Shown piece by piece: positions 1-9,107 of a stretch of 64,000 nt of DNA; within the stretch, counting starts at the first letter, position 1, and each line of letters starts with the position of its first letter. Made by a program: the position numbers and the translations under genes. Under the pieces are notes generated by a model. It did no database searches and was not told the origin of the DNA. It worked only from the letters and a program-made list of their open reading frames with translations. The stretch comes from Colwellia maritima (GTDB lineage Bacteria; Pseudomonadota; Gammaproteobacteria; Enterobacterales; Alteromonadaceae), in contig NZ_JAKKSL010000007.1 in the NCBI RefSeq assembly GCF_022669015.1, forward strand, positions 207,097 to 271,096, given 5' to 3'.

Positions 1-32
1 GGTTCTATTTTAACTAACGTTGCAGATTCCAT
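1..32 (-). CDS. Start of the gene after tnsA, probably tnsB (partial)
   Basis: On the minus strand an ATG lies six bases beyond the tnsA stop and opens a frame that runs off the left edge (about ten codons). In Tn7-like elements tnsB, the DDE transposase, follows tnsA directly, so the position suggests tnsB. Too little sequence is present to confirm it by similarity. Confidence 0.4.
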   Translation of the reverse strand, partial: MESATLVKIE

Positions 33-37
33 ATAAA

Positions 38-682
38 TTATCTCTTCCAGATTTTACTAGTCATGGTGATTTTTGAAGCTAAATCAATTTGAATTTGCCT
101 AGTACCGATTAAATACCATAACGTTGGTAACAGTGCTGCTTGGTTCCATTCATCATTGTAAATTGATGCTAAAATCGCTTTAGGTGAAGTAGTGCCTAAC
201 TCTAAAATTTTATCGTCTAAGATCATCATATCATTTTCGTTAGCAGCACCTTGTCGAACAAACGGCAACAAGAACTTCACTGACTCTAGGTATGTAGATC
301 TGATTTCAGTTTCAGTTATTAATTTAAACTTCCAGTTATTTTCTTTGCAGAAGCGAATGGCGGCTTTAAATTTCGGCTTCAATACACTCCAATTTTTATT
401 AATATCGTCTCGATACTTAACTTCAAAGAGTGTTGTAAATTTCTTACCTTTACCGTAATAAACTAATACATCCGGAGTGTATGAACGAGGCTTACCTAAT
501 TCATTCATCCATTCCAGTTTAATTGGCTGAACTTCAAAGCGTTCAACATTTCTGTCAAATTCTAAGAGCATTAAAAAATCGCGTTCTAAGGTTGACTCAA
601 ACATAGCTTGGCCATCCGCTTTTGAATGCGCGGCAATGCCCGTTACATTGCTATAATTTTTGGGGATCTTTCTGATAGGCAT
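38..682 (-). CDS. tnsA: TnsA-like transposon endonuclease
   Basis: This is a TnsA-family endonuclease, which in Tn7-like elements cuts the 5' ends of the transposon in a complex with TnsB. The N-terminal half carries the restriction-endonuclease-like core: an acidic residue in FESTLERD, an aspartate in YTPDVL and the E-x-K pair in FEVKYRD. These match the E, D and E/QxK positions of the TnsA active site. The C-terminal part fits the TnsA winged-helix region, and the length (about 214 aa) is somewhat short of Tn7 TnsA. I prefer the ATG giving MPIRKIPKN, because the upstream in-frame ATG at 718 would overlap the preceding gene. The stop lies just before the start of the next gene, so tnsA appears translationally linked to it. 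The rest of the tns operon is off the left edge. Confidence 0.85.
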   Translation of the reverse strand: MPIRKIPKNYSNVTGIAAHSKADGQAMFESTLERDFLMLLEFDRNVERFEVQPIKLEWMNELGKPRSYTPDVLVYYGKGKKFTTLFEVKYRDDINKNWSVLKPKFKAAIRFCKENNWKFKLITETEIRSTYLESVKFLLPFVRQGAANENDMMILDDKILELGTTSPKAILASIYNDEWNQAALLPTLWYLIGTRQIQIDLASKITMTSKIWKR

Positions 683-689
683 AATAAAC

Positions 690-974
690 TTACTTATATG
701 GACTATCTGGTGAACCAATCTCTAATCCTACAGGACCACCTAGTTCACCTTGTAGTTTCCTTTTTCGGCACCAGGCGATCGCTATTTTATCGAAGGTTTC
801 AGCCGGAATAGCAACGGTAAGCTGTTCACTAGACTCAGTTTTTGCAATGCTAAATTCTTCAGGATTATTCGATTGAATAACGGCGGGGTTGTTGTTGTCA
901 TCATCAAACGTTATTTCTTGATAACAGCCTATATCAGGATTATCTTGTTCGTAAATCCACTCTTTTGTGCTCAT
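690..974 (-). CDS. Small acidic protein leading the tns operon
   Basis: This 94-residue protein ends seven bases before the tnsA start on the same strand, so the two are probably co-transcribed. The N-terminal half is acidic (runs of D and N); the C-terminal half is a mixed alpha/beta segment with a basic WCRKRK patch. No family is recognisable. AGGGA stands about seven bases before the ATG as a ribosome binding site. Its place between the presumed transposon end and tnsA makes it a candidate regulator or accessory protein of the Tn7-like element. That role is inferred from position only. Confidence 0.65.
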   Translation of the reverse strand: MSTKEWIYEQDNPDIGCYQEITFDDDNNNPAVIQSNNPEEFSIAKTESSEQLTVAIPAETFDKIAIAWCRKRKLQGELGGPVGLEIGSPDSPYK

Positions 975-1048
975 GACGTATCCCTATAAATAAAATCAAC
1001 ATTCAATCCAGTGCATTTTATTGATGTAATTGGTTATAAAATTTAATA

Positions 1049-1077
1049 ATCACTTTATGTCAGTAGCCTAAAGTGAT
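1049..1077. promoter_or_regulatory. Perfect 9-bp inverted repeat upstream of the tns operon
   Basis: ATCACTTTA and TAAAGTGAT face each other across an 11-base spacer, about 75 bases upstream of the first gene of the tns operon. The place and symmetry fit an operator, or TnsB-binding repeats in a transposon end. There is no T tract, so a terminator is unlikely. Confidence 0.35.
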
Positions 1078-1119
1078 GTAAAAATGAATGTAAATATTAA
1101 TTATAGTACAACAGAACGT

Positions 1120-2518
1120 TGTAATTCACAGTTGAACGCCTTATAGGTGAAGGGATCAAGGCTGAATACATTAATGATGATGCCTTGGGACGTTGTCTAG
1201 ACCAACTGTATGAAGCAGGCGTGTCAGGTATTTATCAAACGTTATCCGCGAGTGTTGTTAAACACCTAAAACTCCTTTGCGAAGGCGTTAATTTAGACTC
1301 AACCAACATTCATGTTGATGGCAATTATGAGCATGACATCGACAGTAAAGCCGTTAAGTTGGTGCGAGGGTACAGTCGTGACCATCGCCCGGAATTGAAT
1401 CAAGTTGTGCTTAACCTGATCACTGAAAACAAGGCAGGTATCCCCGTTTACATGCAGGCCGCCAGTGGTAACATTAACGACAATGAAGGTTTCAAAAATA
1501 TTGTTAAACACCATATTAGCAGTTTGAAAGCGGCTCAAGATAGCCAATACTTTATTGCCGATGCCCTCTTTATACAGCAGAAACCATTCAATCCCTTGAC
1601 GAACAAAAACAGTTATTTATTTCTCGTGCCCCACAAAAATTAAAGCAAGTAAAAGAAGCCATAGCCCAGAAAAACACGTTAGATTTTAAATCGCTTGATA
1701 ATGGCTACAGCGCCGCATGGCTCGAATCTGACTATGGCGAAGTAAAACAACGTTGGCTATTAATAGAGAGCGAACAAGCGAAAAGACGTGAGCAACATAC
1801 CCTAGATAAACGTATGGAAAAAGAGTCTGATGCAGCCCTGAAATCGTTCAAAAAGCTGAGTCGCCAACGTTTTTCTTGCTCTCTAGATGCAGAGAAAGCA
1901 TTAAAGTTATGGTTAAAATCACATCCAGAGCTTGCTATAAGTGATAGTGAAACACTCAAGCTAGCTGTATTCAAGCAAAGTGGCCGCCCTAAGCTAAATC
2001 AACAACCTGATAGTTATGAGTACCAAATAACAGGTCAACTGTATTGGTCACTGAAAAATCGAGCACAACGGTTGCAGGAAAAAGGTATGTTTATGTTAGC
2101 GACCAATGATGTAAGCGACACCTTAACGATGGGGAAAATGCTTGAGCTATACAAGTCACAACAAAGTGTAGAAAAAGGTTTTCGTTTTCTAAAAAGCCCT
2201 GATTTTTTAACCTCATCACTATATTTGAAAAAGCCAGAAAGAATTGAGGCACTACTGATGGTAATGACGTGCTGTTTAATGGTTTACGCAACATTAGAGC
2301 ATAAAATTAGAAGAGAGTTAAAGGCTCAATCGGTATATTTCCCAAACTTAAAATACAAACCGTGCCAAAATCCAACAGCTCGTTGGGTATTCTTTTACTT
2401 TCAAGGTATTGACGTCTTAACAATTAGTGATAAACAGCAGCTAGTACTAAATATTGAGGATAGGCACAAAGTTATTATTGATTGTATGGGCAATATTTAT
2501 GATAAAATTTATTCCTAA
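1120..2518 (+). pseudogene. IS1634-family transposase remnant
   Basis: The reading frame opens after a stop near 1120 with an IS1634-type segment (VERLIGEGIK, then NDDALGRCLDQLYEAG) and lacks the first part of the transposase. The DDE core is visible: D in STNIHVDG, and D in YFIADAL. The frame breaks near 1572: the first frame runs on to a stop at 1643, while the true sequence continues from LYTAETIQSLDEQ in another frame to 2518. The C-terminal part has the SVEKGFRFLK segment with the catalytic E. It is a 5'-truncated, frameshifted and presumably dead copy, beginning directly beside the possible Tn7-like end. Confidence 0.8.
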
Positions 2519-2911
2519 AAGTGGTGCGGAATGTCGGTTCTAAATATGTCAAAATATTTAAAATTGGAATGTCAGCAAGGCTCATTGTGACTACTAGATA
2601 TAGTGATTTTGGCTCGAATGTTATGACAGTTTACTGCCTCACAGCTGTCGTTAGCATATTTGATGCGCTTATGACTTCAGCTCGTTAAAAGTAGACCTTA
2701 ACTGTTTACTTTTTGTTGCGATATTTATATCACATAGATGCTAAAACTTGGTGTTGATAAAAATACGATTGATGTTTAAGACTAAATGGAATTAGGCCGT
2801 GAGTCTGAGTTGGATGCTTGAGCTGATAATGAAGATTAGTTTTGTTGTTTAAGTGATTTTTCAATGCTAAAGTCTCGCCGATTAATTAATATAAAATTGA
2901 TTAAATAACAA
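2519..2911. other. Gene-free stretch between IS1634 remnant and riboswitch
   Basis: No reading frame of convincing length is present. The first 30-40 bases are probably the non-coding end of the IS1634 remnant. The rest is AT-rich and should hold the promoter for the bluB transcript; no clear -35/-10 pair stands out to me. Confidence 0.4.
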
Positions 2912-3120
2912 TTTTTCAGGTGCCTCATATAAAAAGTGAGGAGAATAGGGAAATCGGTGAAAGTCCGATACGTGCCCAACGCTGTAATGGTGCTCAACTC
3001 GAATAATATATTCATTTATTGTGAATTCAACCACTGGCTTTTCAATAAGCTTCGGGAAGGTATCGAGTCTATAGTGATTTAATTGCTATGAACCAAAGTC
3101 AGAAGACCTGCCTGAAAAAG
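2912..3120 (+). ncRNA. Cobalamin riboswitch
   Basis: The conserved cobalamin-aptamer segments appear in order: AGGTGCC, GAATAGGGAA followed by CGGTGAAAGTCCG, a GCTGTAATGG stretch, a GGGAAGG segment, and AGTCAGAAGACCTGCCT. The outer stem pairs TTTTTCAGG (2912-2920) with CCTGAAAAA (3111-3119). It sits directly upstream of bluB. Known switches of this class reduce expression when adenosylcobalamin binds. Confidence 0.93.
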
Positions 3121-3153
3121 AATAAAGAGCGAAAGGCCGAGCGCTTTTTTATT
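3121..3153 (+). terminator. Terminator-like hairpin after the cobalamin aptamer
   Basis: AATAAAGAGCG (3121-3131) can pair with CGCTTTTTTATT (3142-3153) around a purine-rich loop, giving a hairpin with a T-rich 3' arm between the aptamer and the bluB ribosome binding site (AAGGGGA, 3164-3170). This fits an intrinsic terminator used as the riboswitch expression platform. Confidence 0.6.
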
Positions 3154-3175
3154 CATTATCATTAAGGGGAATACC

Positions 3176-3931
3176 ATGGAATCAAAACAACTAGATTCAG
3201 AGATCATCCAAAAGAACGAAGCAGCATTTAGTGAACAGGAACGTCATGGCTTTTATAAAACTTTATTTAATCGTCGGGATGTAAGAGGGCAGTTTTTACC
3301 GAAACAAATTCCTGATGATGTCCTAAGTCGCATATTATATGCTGCGCATCATGCACCATCGGTAGGCTTCATGCAGCCTTGGAACTTTATGGTGATCCGT
3401 TCACCAGAAATCAAACAAAAAGTTCAGCAAGATTTTGCTCTTGCGCACCAAGAAGCTGAATTGATGTTTGAAGAAGAAAAACGTGACACCTATAAGAGCC
3501 TAAAGTTAGAAGGTATTTTAGAGTCACCCATCAATATTTGTATTACCTGTGATAGAGAACGTACCGGACCAACGGTGATTGGCCGTACTCATATGAAAGA
3601 AATGGATCTTTATAGCTCGGTATGTGCAGTGCAAAATTTTTGGTTAGCAGCAAGAGCTGAAGGACTAGGAGTCGGTTGGGTTTCTATTCTTCACCACCAA
3701 ACATTACGTGAAACATTAAAATTACCCGCTAATGTAGTACCAATTGCCTACCTTTGCTTAGGTTATGTGAGCAAATTTTTTAAAAAACCAGAGCCGGAAA
3801 CTGCCAATTGGTTACCAAGAACTCCTTTAGAAGAACTGGTGAGTTTTGACTCTTGGGGGAGTGATGAGCATGGAGATGATCCTCTTATTGCGCAAATTAA
3901 AAAAGATAAAAATTTTCCTCGCGCTTTTTAA
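3176..3931 (+). CDS. bluB: 5,6-dimethylbenzimidazole synthase BluB
   Basis: BluB is a flavin-destructase of the nitroreductase fold. It cuts reduced FMN with O2 to make 5,6-dimethylbenzimidazole, the lower ligand of vitamin B12, in the cytoplasm. The 251-aa protein shows the FMN-binding NRRDVRGQF segment near residue 30, the diagnostic HHAPSVGFMQPWNF block near residues 54-67, and the conserved GLGVGWVSIL block near residue 160. It is intact, is preceded by AAGGGGA six bases before the ATG, and is controlled by the cobalamin riboswitch just upstream. It stands alone between mobile-element remnants. The nearby biosynthetic cluster encodes cobalamin-binding radical SAM proteins, so a supply role is conceivable but not shown. 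Confidence 0.95.
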   Translation: MESKQLDSEIIQKNEAAFSEQERHGFYKTLFNRRDVRGQFLPKQIPDDVLSRILYAAHHAPSVGFMQPWNFMVIRSPEIKQKVQQDFALAHQEAELMFEEEKRDTYKSLKLEGILESPINICITCDRERTGPTVIGRTHMKEMDLYSSVCAVQNFWLAARAEGLGVGWVSILHHQTLRETLKLPANVVPIAYLCLGYVSKFFKKPEPETANWLPRTPLEELVSFDSWGSDEHGDDPLIAQIKKDKNFPRAF

Positions 3932-3976
3932 GGGAAAAGCGGTGGGGTGTTAATGAGGGGGTCGGCTTTTGCCACA

Positions 3977-4143
3977 GGCTGTGTGAAAACTACTGGATTT
4001 TACTAGGCTGCGGGATGGCAACACACTTAATGGTTAAAAAGCACATATTGTTACTAATTCAATCTCCACTTTAGTCGTGGATTGAGTGGTTTATGATGTA
4101 TTTAACCCCACTACTTTCAATCAAAAAGAGTTTTTACACAGCC
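3977..4143. mobile_element. Possible MITE or IS remnant with 14-bp inverted repeats
   Basis: GGCTGTGTGAAAAC at 3977-3990 and GTTTTTACACAGCC at 4130-4143 are inverted repeats matching at 13 of 14 positions, with weaker similarity beyond them. The roughly 140 bases between them hold no gene. The size and ends fit a non-autonomous miniature element, or an IS that lost its transposase. No clear target-site duplication is seen. Confidence 0.5.
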
Positions 4144-4202
4144 TGGCCACAAAGCGGAAGTTAGCATGAGAAGGATAAAAGCTGATTAGGATTAGATTTT
4201 GT

Positions 4203-4290
4203 ATCGGTAACCGCCGCATTAAGCGGACTAAAATTGTTGGTTATAATGTGAAGCGAAGCGGAACCTAACCAACTGTTTTAGTTCCGTTTA
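4203..4290 (-). repeat. attC-like recombination site (integron cassette end)
   Basis: The segment folds as a long imperfect hairpin: ACTAAAATTGTTGGTTA pairs with TAACCAACTGTTTTAGT around a loop containing GAAGCGAAGCGG, flanked by CCGCATTAAGCGG and TCCGTTTAA. This is the layout of chromosomal-integron attC sites. It lies just after the stop of the adjacent minus-strand gene, as a cassette site should. The GTTRRRY core is imperfect (GTTACCG on the minus strand). Confidence 0.5.
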
Positions 4291-4296
4291 AATACC

Positions 4297-4779
4297 TTAA
4301 ATTTCTAGCATATGGTTTGCACCATTACCTGATCTACCATTATTTAAAGTCACTAAACCAGAACCATCATTGAATGCGTAAAATACTGAATACTTTTGTA
4401 AAATTTCTTTTAGCTCTTCTAACTCGCTAGGGATAGTGGGCGCAACTACCCTTATTGATGCTTTTATATAAGCAGGATCTGTTCTGTTTATGGTACAGCA
4501 ATAAGTAAAGTCGGCTAGTTTATCAATTAGTGGACGAAACCCACCGATTTTTATGTTTCTATTTGCGATCTGTGCTTCAAAAGAAACTACCATTGCCATT
4601 TTAGAATAATCAAGATCATTTATGTCAATATCATCAGAGTTTGAATAACTAACTTTATATTGCCCATCTGGAAAGTTATCTGGCGCAGTTTCCATGACAT
4701 GTGACAAAGCCTGAGGAGTTGGAAACTTAAACTCCATATTTTGAGCTGCCCCTATTAATGCGACAGATGTAAGAACCAC
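4297..4779 (-). CDS. Hypothetical cassette protein
   Basis: This is a protein of about 160 aa with no family I recognise. The annotated start is a GTG followed by a short hydrophobic stretch (VVLTSVALIGAA), which could be the end of a signal or membrane anchor. An ATG about 60 bases upstream opens MQTKTFTTKDKLKKWAK in a different frame, so the real N-terminus may have been cut by a one-base indel. The middle reads as a soluble mixed alpha/beta domain (segments SYSNSDDIDIND and ELEELKEIL). Attachment-like sites on both sides make it look like a single integron cassette. No function can be assigned. Confidence 0.55.
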   Translation of the reverse strand: MVLTSVALIGAAQNMEFKFPTPQALSHVMETAPDNFPDGQYKVSYSNSDDIDINDLDYSKMAMVVSFEAQIANRNIKIGGFRPLIDKLADFTYCCTINRTDPAYIKASIRVVAPTIPSELEELKEILQKYSVFYAFNDGSGLVTLNNGRSGNGANHMLEI

Positions 4780-4861
4780 ACCTGACCGTATTTTTTGCCC
4801 ACTTTTTAAGTTTATCTTTTGTGGTAAACGTTTTAGTTTGCATGAGATGCTCCAAAATTGA

Positions 4862-4935
4862 GGGAAATTTAACGCTTTGCTAAGCGGCTATAATAGCGAG
4901 GAACGTATATGGACTCCTCTTGCATAGCAAGCCGT
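4862..4935 (-). repeat. Second attC-like site upstream of the cassette gene
   Basis: On the minus strand this reads CGGCTTGCTATGCAAGAGGA, a short loop, then TCCTCGCTATTATAGCCG, ending in AAAGCGTTAAAT. GTTAAAT fits the attC core consensus GTTRRRY, and the arms pair imperfectly. It precedes the cassette gene, as the attC of the previous cassette would. Confidence 0.4.
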
Positions 4936-5237
4936 TTATAATAAATATCAAATGTATGTAGCAAGTTCACGTATATTCGGTTTCTGATGGGGAGCTACCC
5001 CGAACCTTAATGGCTTAATCCACTGACAAAGCTCCTTAACGAGTACAAGGTATTAAATTACCGTCGTTCCTCACAGGTTTTGCTTTGCGTGCGTTGATAC
5101 ACTTTACATTATTATTTTACGATTGCTTATACTCGGTTAACTTGGTTACTTTTTCAAGGTTTATCAAACACTACTGAGCTAAAGGTGTTCGATAATCTTC
5201 GCCACTCTTCAAAATAGCCCATGCCATTCTGACGAGC

Positions 5238-6133
5238 TTATTGGCGTAAGCAACCGCAGTTTTGTTTAAATGATTCTTTGATAATTGCTCTCTTATCCAA
5301 AGAACTTAATCCATCTTGCTTATCTTTAATTCTACTAACAACTGAACGTGCTCCATGAACAAGTAAGGAGCGTAAACACCTATCACCTCGTTTCGTTATC
5401 CCTAATAACTTATTATTTCCACCTGTTCCTGAATGGGCAGGCACCACACCAACGCTTGCGCCGGCATCACGCCCACATTTATAGGCTGAGCCATCTCCCA
5501 ATCTTGCGCAAAGTGCACTGGCAATTATCCAAGCAACACCAGGTAACGCTATCAATCGAGTACAAACAGGTACCTCCTTAGCTCGAGAAACTAACCTATT
5601 CGTTGCCTCTTCAACCTGACCATCTAGCAACAGAAGCTGGTCTAGTAAATTTCTTAGGATAAATCGGCTTGATGTTGTCAATTAATTCTCGGCATCTTCA
5701 AGAAAACAAGGTAAATGTTTACGTATCTTAGCAATACCTTGAGGGATTTTAACACCATATTCGAGACCTAAACCTCTTACTCTGTTCGCTGTTTGAGTAC
5801 GTTGTTTTACATAACCCTGTCGTAGTTTTAGTAAACTCGCTAGGTCTTTCGGTCAAGGTTTTTTACTTGAACAAAATAAGTCTTAGGTCGCTTTATTGAC
5901 TCATAGATAGCGAGAGCATCGTTAGCATCATTTTTATTACCTGTGCGGTATTTAGCTGCAATGTGTGCAGGAACAAGCAATACTTTATGACCAAGCTGTT
6001 GAAAGCGACGCCCCCAATAATGAGCAGTTCCACAAGCTTCCATACAAATTATTGCTTCTGGGTGTTGGGCGATGAACTGAACCATTTTAGCTTGGCTCAT
6101 TTTATTATTAGATTTTAGAACGCCATATTTATT
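5238..6133 (-). pseudogene. IS110-family transposase remnant
   Basis: The pieces form one IS110 transposase, N-terminus to the right. The DEDD RuvC-like part is at 5840-6133 (NKYGVLKSNNK, IICMEACGTAHYW, KNDANDA). The C-terminal Transposase_20 part is at 5238-5681 (RLIALPGVAWIIASAL, RDAGASVGVVPAHSGTGG, LGITKRGDRCLRSLL). A one-base loss near 5855 shifts the frame after VQVKNLD, and an in-frame TAA stands near 5683 after EDAEN. The N-terminus is missing where the IS4-family element begins at 6134; I could not find it on the far side of that element. It is dead. The 3' non-coding end runs left to about 4980. Confidence 0.85.
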
Positions 6134-7785
6134 AACTCAAGTTTCGGGATTCAAAACGACCAATAAAAACCAAGTAACTTGATGATTTTGAAGAGGTTGA
6201 TGTCTCATTGTGGTAAAATACTTGTTGTCTAGACAAAATACAAAACAACAAGAGACATCGAATGAATTCTGCCATAAACACTTTGAAATCACCATCATTA
6301 ACGGCTGATTTTCTGAATCAAGCAAACCTTAATATTGACAATACGTTTAATTCAACATGGAAGAGTCTTGGCTTTAATGCCATGTTACGTCAAGCTAAGT
6401 TTTCTAAGCGCTCAGGTACACCTGCCAGTTGTGTTGTCTACCTCTTAATGCTTTGGGTTTGGCTAAAAGTAGACTCGGTTGCCATGTTTTCAAGGGATGC
6501 TTTGTTAAGTTTTTCTGCGGCCAAAAAGAATGCATTATATGACCTACTTAACCGAGAAGATTTAGATTGGCGAAAGCTACAGCTATTGACGGCTAAAAAA
6601 GTACTCAAGGCTAACAATAAAAATAAACTCAGCGCCTTTGTTGTTGATGACTCAGTAAAAACAAGGCGTGGTAAAAAGATGCCTGGTGTATCGAGTCATT
6701 TTGATCATTTAACAGCTCTCTGCGTTATGGGACAGCAAATAGTAACACTAGGTGTTGCCAATGATGAGCTGTTTGTCCCTGTAGACAATGAAATATTTAT
6801 CAGTAAACGCAAAGAGCAAGCATTGGATAACAAGTTCAATGATGGTCGCAGTATTGCCGCCAAACGGTACCAAAAATCAAAGCTGCAAACTAAGCCAGAA
6901 ATGGTGTGTGACATGATAGGGCGAGCGATTCGCGGCGGCATTAATGCCGATTATTTTTTAGCAGATGCATGGTTTGCCACCAAACACATGCTTAGAATGA
7001 CAATAACCCAATCACTTATTGCCATTGTAAGAATGAAAAAGAATAAGATGAAATATCGCTTAAGCGTAGACGGTGTTAGCCACTTACTCTGTGCCACAGA
7101 GTTATTCAAGCAGCATGTCAAAGGACAGTGGCAAACACTTCACAATCTACCTTACCAAAGTAAGTCTATTGTTGTTGAGTTAAATCTTACTAGCTCAGAT
7201 AAAGAGCCCGCCCAATGGGTCAAAGTTAAATTACTGTTTGTACGCTCAGTAAATGAAGCCAAGCAACAAGCAAGCAAACATGACTGGGCGTTATTTTTAA
7301 CGACAGATAGTCAACTTGAAGATGAAAAAATACTTGAGGTCTATGCACTGAGATGGGGAATTGAAGTATATTTCAAAGAAGCCAAACAAAAACTCGGATT
7401 TTTAAAAGAGCAAAGCCGTCATTACAGTGCTTATATTGCATCAATACACCTGACAAGTTTAAGGTTTTGCTTGTTGCTGTTTGCCAAACAAGAAGAAGGA
7501 GCGGCACGGCTTAGTGAGGTAAGAAATGATTTTGAAGAAAGTTTGAGTTGCCTGAACTTTGCCAGTAAATTGTGGGGATTATTTAAAGCTCTGATCGGTG
7601 CTGTGCATGAGGTCGTCAATTTGACTGCTCAAGATAAATCCAATGTAATGGAGAAAATAGAACAGAGCGTGGTTGATTTTTTTACACAAGTCATGCAAAT
7701 GGATAGTTTCACCTTACGGCAAGAAGCGATAGAATGAGGAAACGTTCACTTTTACTGGCTAAAAATGAACTCCGAAACTTGAGTT
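6134..7785 (+). mobile_element. Intact IS4-family insertion sequence
   Basis: The element is bounded by perfect 14-bp terminal inverted repeats, AACTCAAGTTTCGG at 6134-6147 and its reverse complement at 7772-7785, and holds one full-length transposase. It cuts off the IS110 remnant on its left. No target-site duplication is obvious. Confidence 0.8.
6262..7737 (+). CDS. IS4-family transposase
   Basis: This is a full-length DDE transposase of 491 aa that moves the surrounding element. The catalytic residues sit in FVVDDSVKTRRGKK (first D, near residue 128), YFLADAWFATK (second D, near residue 235) and YALRWGIEVYFKEAK (E, in the Y-R-E-K signature of the IS4 family, near residue 370). No frameshift is present, which contrasts with every other transposase here and suggests the most recent arrival. 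The ATG follows AGAGACATCGA, a weak ribosome binding site. The family call is firm, the subgroup is not. Confidence 0.93.
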   Translation: MNSAINTLKSPSLTADFLNQANLNIDNTFNSTWKSLGFNAMLRQAKFSKRSGTPASCVVYLLMLWVWLKVDSVAMFSRDALLSFSAAKKNALYDLLNREDLDWRKLQLLTAKKVLKANNKNKLSAFVVDDSVKTRRGKKMPGVSSHFDHLTALCVMGQQIVTLGVANDELFVPVDNEIFISKRKEQALDNKFNDGRSIAAKRYQKSKLQTKPEMVCDMIGRAIRGGINADYFLADAWFATKHMLRMTITQSLIAIVRMKKNKMKYRLSVDGVSHLLCATELFKQHVKGQWQTLHNLPYQSKSIVVELNLTSSDKEPAQWVKVKLLFVRSVNEAKQQASKHDWALFLTTDSQLEDEKILEVYALRWGIEVYFKEAKQKLGFLKEQSRHYSAYIASIHLTSLRFCLLLFAKQEEGAARLSEVRNDFEESLSCLNFASKLWGLFKALIGAVHEVVNLTAQDKSNVMEKIEQSVVDFFTQVMQMDSFTLRQEAIE

Positions 7786-8137
7786 ATAATAGAAATAAAA
7801 TTACCTTTATATTATCAGTATATCAAGTGTTTATTGACTTCTTTTAATGCACTTTTGGAGAAAGCGTGTTTTTATTTCATTTGCTCTGGTGAAAGCGTGC
7901 AAAAAAGCATTAGAAAATATATAGCAAAATTTTTATTACTAACGTCCGTTTAGCGCACTGAAAAGCCGTTAGGGTATTTTTATAAATATTGAGTTTCTAA
8001 AGTTAAACTCAAAGTTCATGCACTGAACTGCTCTAAGGGCAGTAGCTGCCACTTTGCTGTCCTTAGCTTGAATACAGTGATACTTGTTTTACATTAGATT
8101 TAGTATTGAAAGATCACCATAGTCTCTTGTTAGCAGT
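7786..8137. other. Gene-free stretch between IS4 and IS982 elements
   Basis: No coding sequence is seen. A 6-bp inverted repeat, CTAACG (7939-7944) and CGTTAG (7967-7972), stands near the middle but is too short for a normal attC site. Further inverted segments near 8025-8065 (AAGGGCAGTAGCTGCC and its surroundings) may form hairpins. Confidence 0.35.
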
Positions 8138-8971
8138 TTACGGGAAATTCTTAATTACCTTATATGTAATGCTGCTGTTATCAGCTTTAATTACTTCTAT
8201 AGACGCTCCTTTATAACCGATTAAATTTGATGAAGATAAATCATATTCCACATCATTATTAAATGCAGGTCTTGCGCTATTGTTACTAAACTCCCTATAA
8301 CCTACATTAATTTTAGGGGTTTGAAGTCCAACGGTAGTAACCAAGTCTACATCGGTTTTAGCTAATTTTTCAGTTAGCTTTTTCCCAATGTATCCTTTAT
8401 CCGCATAAAGTTTTCCGCTGAGATTTTTACATAATTCTGGTATTGGCGTTCTATCATTAGTGTTGCCAGGTGTAATCTTCAAGGAAATGATTTCACCAAC
8501 GTGATTAATCAATAAATGTAATTTAAAGCCGTAAGACCAACCTATTGTTCCTTTTCCTCGTTTTGCAACACCATCAAACACTCGGTTACGTGGGATACGA
8601 ATGTTAGGGCACACTTTAAGGCTTGTAGAGTCGACAAAAGCAATTCCCGTAGGCTTTCCTTTAACGGTTTGAAAGTAAGCACACATAGGAACAAGTAGAA
8701 CATACATTTTATGTAAGAAACGCGTATAACTCAATAAGTTTGGGAAATATTCTCGCCAATACTTTTGAACTAAACCAATGTAGAAGTTCTTGAAATCTCG
8801 ATGATTATATTGATGAAAAGCAATTACAATAGTCATGCACTCGCTTGTAGACATCTTTGATTGACGTCTTCGTTTTTTAGTACCGTTAGCGATCAGTTCA
8901 GCTTCCCATACAGGTAAAAACTTATAACAAAAATCATCGACATCGCAAAATATATCTATTAACTTATTCAT
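8138..8971 (-). pseudogene. IS982-family transposase with a foreign C-terminus
   Basis: The first roughly 210 residues are an IS982 transposase: FCDVDDFCYKFLP at the start, the DDE aspartates in GIAFVDSTSLKVC and KLYADKGYIGKKL, and the GWSYGFKLHLLIN block. After DLVTTV the expected C-terminal part, with the last catalytic E and a helical end, is missing. Instead about 65 unrelated residues (from GLQTPKINVGYRE to VIKNFP) follow in frame. This indicates a deletion or replacement that fused the truncated transposase to the tail of another gene. The element's other terminal repeat is not visible. Transposition activity is unlikely. Confidence 0.8.
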
Positions 8972-9107
8972 CTGCCCACCTTTATTGCTTTCAAATCGTT
9001 TTTAGTCGAAAGATCTGATCGCAAGGTGGGCAATTAGTTCAATCCTTATCCAGTTTTCAGGTTAAGTATGATAAATTGCTTCTATATTTATTTTGACAAA
9101 GGTAATA

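Noticed and set aside
6124..7795. Target-site duplication around the IS4-family element
   Set aside because: Flanks TATTTATT and ATAATAGA do not form a convincing direct repeat, and the interrupted IS110 gene does not resume on the right.
7939..7972. Inverted repeat CTAACG/CGTTAG considered as an attC site
   Set aside because: The whole unit is only 34 bases and lacks the internal core pairs, so it is too short for a working attC.
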